The translations under genes were made by a program, and so were the position numbers. DNA of 61,874 bases. Origin: Bacteroidales bacterium (GTDB lineage: Bacteria; Bacteroidota; Bacteroidia; Bacteroidales; F082). Location: NCBI GenBank assembly GCA_024400395.1, contig JAKSMW010000012.1, forward strand, positions 1 to 61,874. The letters run 5' to 3'. Below, one piece after another: positions 59,850 through 61,874 of the stretch; positions within the stretch are counted from its first letter, which is position 1; each line of letters opens with the position of its first letter. The notes below the pieces were generated by a model. The model was not told the origin of the DNA, made no database searches, and saw only the letters and a program-made list of their open reading frames with translations.

Positions 59850-60302
59850 ATGAATATAAAATTATTCGTAATTATCTCATTGTCAATGTTTTTTGCAATG
59901 ACAGCCTGCAACAGCCAGGTCGAAAATCAAAATCAAAAGGAAAATGTGACCGAATGCAAACCTGTTGTCAGCACGGTGCGTTTCGACACCATGACCGCCA
60001 AGACGCTGCCGAACTTCAAGGGCGGCGACGGCGAAGTGTATATGAAAATGTTCACTGACGGCGAGGTGAGAGCGATGTATTGCACAATGCCTCCTGGGGC
60101 TTCTGTCGGCTGTCACTCACACGAGACGAATATGGAGACCGTCTATGTGCTCGCAGGTAAGGCGACCATTTTCTTCGACGGCAACGAGCAGGTTTATACG
60201 CCGGGAACACTCCATTACTGCCCGAAAGGACACAGCCACAGCATCCATAACTTCGGCGATGAAGACCTCGTGACTTTCAACGTTGTGGCGCTGCCGGAAT
60301 GA
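59850..60302 (+). CDS. Cupin-domain lipoprotein
   Basis: The 150-residue protein has a lipoprotein signal (MNIKLFVIISLSMFFAMTAC, lipobox MTAC). The single cupin_2 domain has PPGASVGCHSHETNMETVYV and TPGTLHYCPKGHSHSIHNFG, giving the metal-binding His/Glu set HSH...E and H. Such proteins bind a metal and small ligands; the substrate is unknown. ATG 59850 is chosen because it begins the signal peptide. Confidence 0.85.
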   Translation: MNIKLFVIISLSMFFAMTACNSQVENQNQKENVTECKPVVSTVRFDTMTAKTLPNFKGGDGEVYMKMFTDGEVRAMYCTMPPGASVGCHSHETNMETVYVLAGKATIFFDGNEQVYTPGTLHYCPKGHSHSIHNFGDEDLVTFNVVALPE

Positions 60303-60512
60303 CACGGCTTGAGCCGCGAGATGATTTAATGCGGAGCTTGCCATCAAGCGAACATCTGAATCGACGGGAAAACAGACACTCTGAAAATTGTCGGCGAAGT
60401 TGACTTTTAGGTCAAAACGCCGGCGATTTTTGAATTTGAAGATTGTCTTTTCAAATGAGAATCACACTTAAAACGCCAAAGACCTTGATGATGTTTTTAA
60501 ATCAAAAAAAAT
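60303..60512. other. Intergenic, no gene seen
   Basis: 210 bp between the cupin gene and the tRNA terminator without an open frame of known type. Confidence 0.4.
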
Positions 60513-60543
60513 AGCTAACATTTTGTAAGTTAAAATGTTAGCT
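60513..60543 (-). terminator. Terminator of the tRNA-Ala transcript
   Basis: AGCTAACATTTT (60513-60524) pairs perfectly with AAAATGTTAGCT (60532-60543). On the minus strand it runs into A then TTTTTTTT. Confidence 0.9.
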
Positions 60544-60552
60544 TTCGTTTTG

Positions 60553-60625
60553 TGGAGGTTACCGGACTCGAACCGGCCACCTTAAGATTGCGAACCTTAC
60601 GCTCTACCAGATGAGCTAAACCCCC
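60553..60625 (-). tRNA. tRNA-Ala (anticodon CGC)
   Basis: Full 73-nt cloverleaf: acceptor GGGGGTT with AACCTCC containing the G3-U70 pair that marks alanine tRNAs; D-arm TAGCTCATCTGGTAGAGC; anticodon loop TTCGCAA; T-arm GCCGG-TTCGAGT-CCGGT; discriminator A; no encoded CCA. Confidence 0.95.
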
Positions 60626-60694
60626 GCTTTTTTCACGCGGCAAAAATACAAAATTTTTGATAACGCCAAACATTTTTTTTATTAAAATTATTAG

Positions 60695-60702
60695 TATTTT
60701 TG
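60695..60702 (+). promoter_or_regulatory. -7 promoter element (TATTTTTG)
   Basis: TATTTTTG 19 bases before the kinase start; AAGGAG precedes the ATG. Confidence 0.6.
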
Positions 60703-60721
60703 CACGCTAAATTTTAAGGAG

Positions 60722-61579
60722 ATGGAAATAGAACTTTATATCTTGAGAAGAGTCAACGCCTTGCTGCATGCAACAGACGCCAGAATCGTGAAACGCCTCG
60801 AAGGTGGAATGAGTAACTATACGTATGTCGTTGAATGTCAAGGTGAAAAATATACGTACCGCGTGCCTGGCAAGTTCGCCGAGAAATTCGTGAACCGCGA
60901 TGAGGAATACGCAAACATCCGCGAAGTGGAACGACTCGGCCTCAACAACGAGACGGTTTATATCGAAATACAGTCGGGCGAGAAGCTCGCGAAATACGTC
61001 GATGGCACGATAATGTCAACGACCGACGTTGTTTCTTACAACGAGATGTCGGTGAAGGCGCTGAAGAAACTTCACGGCAGCGACCTGAAATTCTCCGACT
61101 ACAACGCTTTCGGCCGCCTCGACGACGACGAGCGTTTCTGCCGCGAGAACGGCTTCACGCATCCGCAGGAATATCTCGACCTCCGTCACAAACTCGACGA
61201 GATGCACAAGGAATATAAGAAGGTGAAGATGGTGCCGTGCCACTGCGACTACCAGCCGACGAACCTCGTCATCGGGAAGGACAGGTTCTACGTCCTCGAC
61301 TGGGAGTTCGCCGGGATGAACGATCCGTTCTACGACATCGCCTGCTACGGCAACGCCGGCTTCGACAAAGCACTCTCATTATTAGAGGCTTACGTCGGAC
61401 ATAAGCCGACCGAGGAAGAACTCCGTCGCCTCTGCTTCCACCGCGCCTTCCAGTGCCTGCAATGGTATAACGTCGCGATTTTCAAAGACAGAGTCGGACT
61501 CAGCAAAGACCTCAACCTCGACTTCACCGCCATCGCCCTGATGTTCCTCGGAATGGCTAAAGACTTATTAGAGAAATAG
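60722..61579 (+). CDS. Choline/ethanolamine kinase-family phosphotransferase (LicA-like)
   Basis: The 285-residue protein has a kinase-like fold: ATP-loop region KRLEGGMSNYTYVVECQG, the catalytic Brenner motif VPCHCDYQPTNLVIG (HxDxxxxN), and the metal-binding VLDWEFAGMNDPFYDIACYG. This subset phosphorylates choline, ethanolamine or similar small alcohols, often for phospholipid or surface decoration. The exact substrate is not visible. Start 60722 has AAGGAG five bases upstream. Confidence 0.88.
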   Translation: MEIELYILRRVNALLHATDARIVKRLEGGMSNYTYVVECQGEKYTYRVPGKFAEKFVNRDEEYANIREVERLGLNNETVYIEIQSGEKLAKYVDGTIMSTTDVVSYNEMSVKALKKLHGSDLKFSDYNAFGRLDDDERFCRENGFTHPQEYLDLRHKLDEMHKEYKKVKMVPCHCDYQPTNLVIGKDRFYVLDWEFAGMNDPFYDIACYGNAGFDKALSLLEAYVGHKPTEEELRRLCFHRAFQCLQWYNVAIFKDRVGLSKDLNLDFTAIALMFLGMAKDLLEK

Positions 61580-61665
61580 TTAAGAGAGTAGAGAGTGTGA
61601 AACGACGTGTGCAGACATACGCCGCTCTGCGCTCTTTTAACTTTGCTCTTTTAACTTTTAACTAA

Positions 61666-61874
61666 TCAGTACATCAGGTCCCCGATGCCGAAGCCGTCGT
61701 CGAGGCCGAGTTCTTCTTTCACGTCATCGGAGAGGTTTCTCGGATCCCATGCCGGCTCGAATGTCATCTCAATCTCGCACGACTTCACGCCAGTGATGGC
61801 CCCGACTTTCTCTTTGACGTAAAGCGGCATCTGGTCGGCGACAGGGCAGTTCGGCGCCGTCACCGTCATCACGA
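61666..61874 (-). CDS. MIP18/SufT-like (DUF59) metal-sulfur cluster assembly protein, 5' end missing
   Basis: The last 69 codons are inside the window: VMTVTAPNCPVADQMPLYVK, then EMTFEPAWDPRNLSDDVKEE and a tail to TAG at 61666. The conserved TxPxCP motif with its reactive Cys and the WDPRNLSDDxKEELG end identify the DUF59 family, which helps mature iron-sulfur proteins. The gene continues beyond the right edge of the window. Confidence 0.85.
   Translation of the reverse strand, partial: VMTVTAPNCPVADQMPLYVKEKVGAITGVKSCEIEMTFEPAWDPRNLSDDVKEELGLDDGFGIGDLMY

Overview
The window looks like chromosomal DNA of a member of the Bacteroidales; the genus cannot be fixed from the sequence. The evidence is the promoter style (TAnnTTTG -7 elements upstream of most genes), tRNA genes without an encoded CCA, and a BspA-like leucine-rich-repeat protein and fimbrillin/FISUMP surface genes. 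Host genes include an AlbA_2-type ATP-binding protein, a HAD phosphatase, dusB, mfd, tatA-tatC, a MATE exporter, a cupin lipoprotein, a choline-kinase-like enzyme, tRNA-Met(CAT), tRNA-Ala(CGC), a DUF4160/DUF2442 pair and two YafQ-type toxin-antitoxin pairs.

The centre of the window is a type V-A CRISPR-Cas locus: cas12a-cas4-cas1-cas2 on the minus strand at 58244-52607, a leader, and one long array running leftwards. That array has been cut in two by a complete 34.4-kb Mu-like prophage (16407-50812). The leader-proximal part (50817-52450) has 26 repeats and the leader-distal part (14668-16379) has 27; the distal part abuts the stop codon of the MATE gene.

The spacer into which the phage inserted is identical, 27/27 nt, to the transposase gene of that same phage (47464-47490) and has a TTTA PAM there. 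A second spacer, in the part now cut off from the leader, shares its 20 seed-side bases with another prophage site (44801-44820, flanked by ATTA). The insertion therefore destroyed one anti-phage spacer and probably silenced the other 26 leader-distal spacers, including the second match. This is the main discovery of the window.

The prophage encodes a MuA-like transposase, a MuB-like ATPase, Gam, a GemA-like protein, a Ner-like regulator and a repressor at its right end. The late region holds terminase, a DUF935 portal, a MuF head protein fused to a toxin-like domain, a protease/scaffold, capsid, a contractile tail (sheath, tube, frameshifted chaperone, tape measure, baseplate) and lysis genes. 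It also carries a diversity-generating retroelement (template 37767-37877, variable repeat 38079-38189, reverse transcriptase) acting on a 1149-aa tail-fibre-like protein. At the left end, where Mu carries mom, there is a thymidylate-synthase-like gene and an adenine methylase gene. Packaging genes face right while most tail genes face left, from a divergent late control region at 30234-30367.

Upstream of cas12a lie remnants of a second CRISPR type: 48-nt repeats resembling type II-C arrays of Bacteroidetes, each containing a promoter-like TAnnTTTG, with no cas9 in the window. A toxin-antitoxin pair now sits among these remnants.
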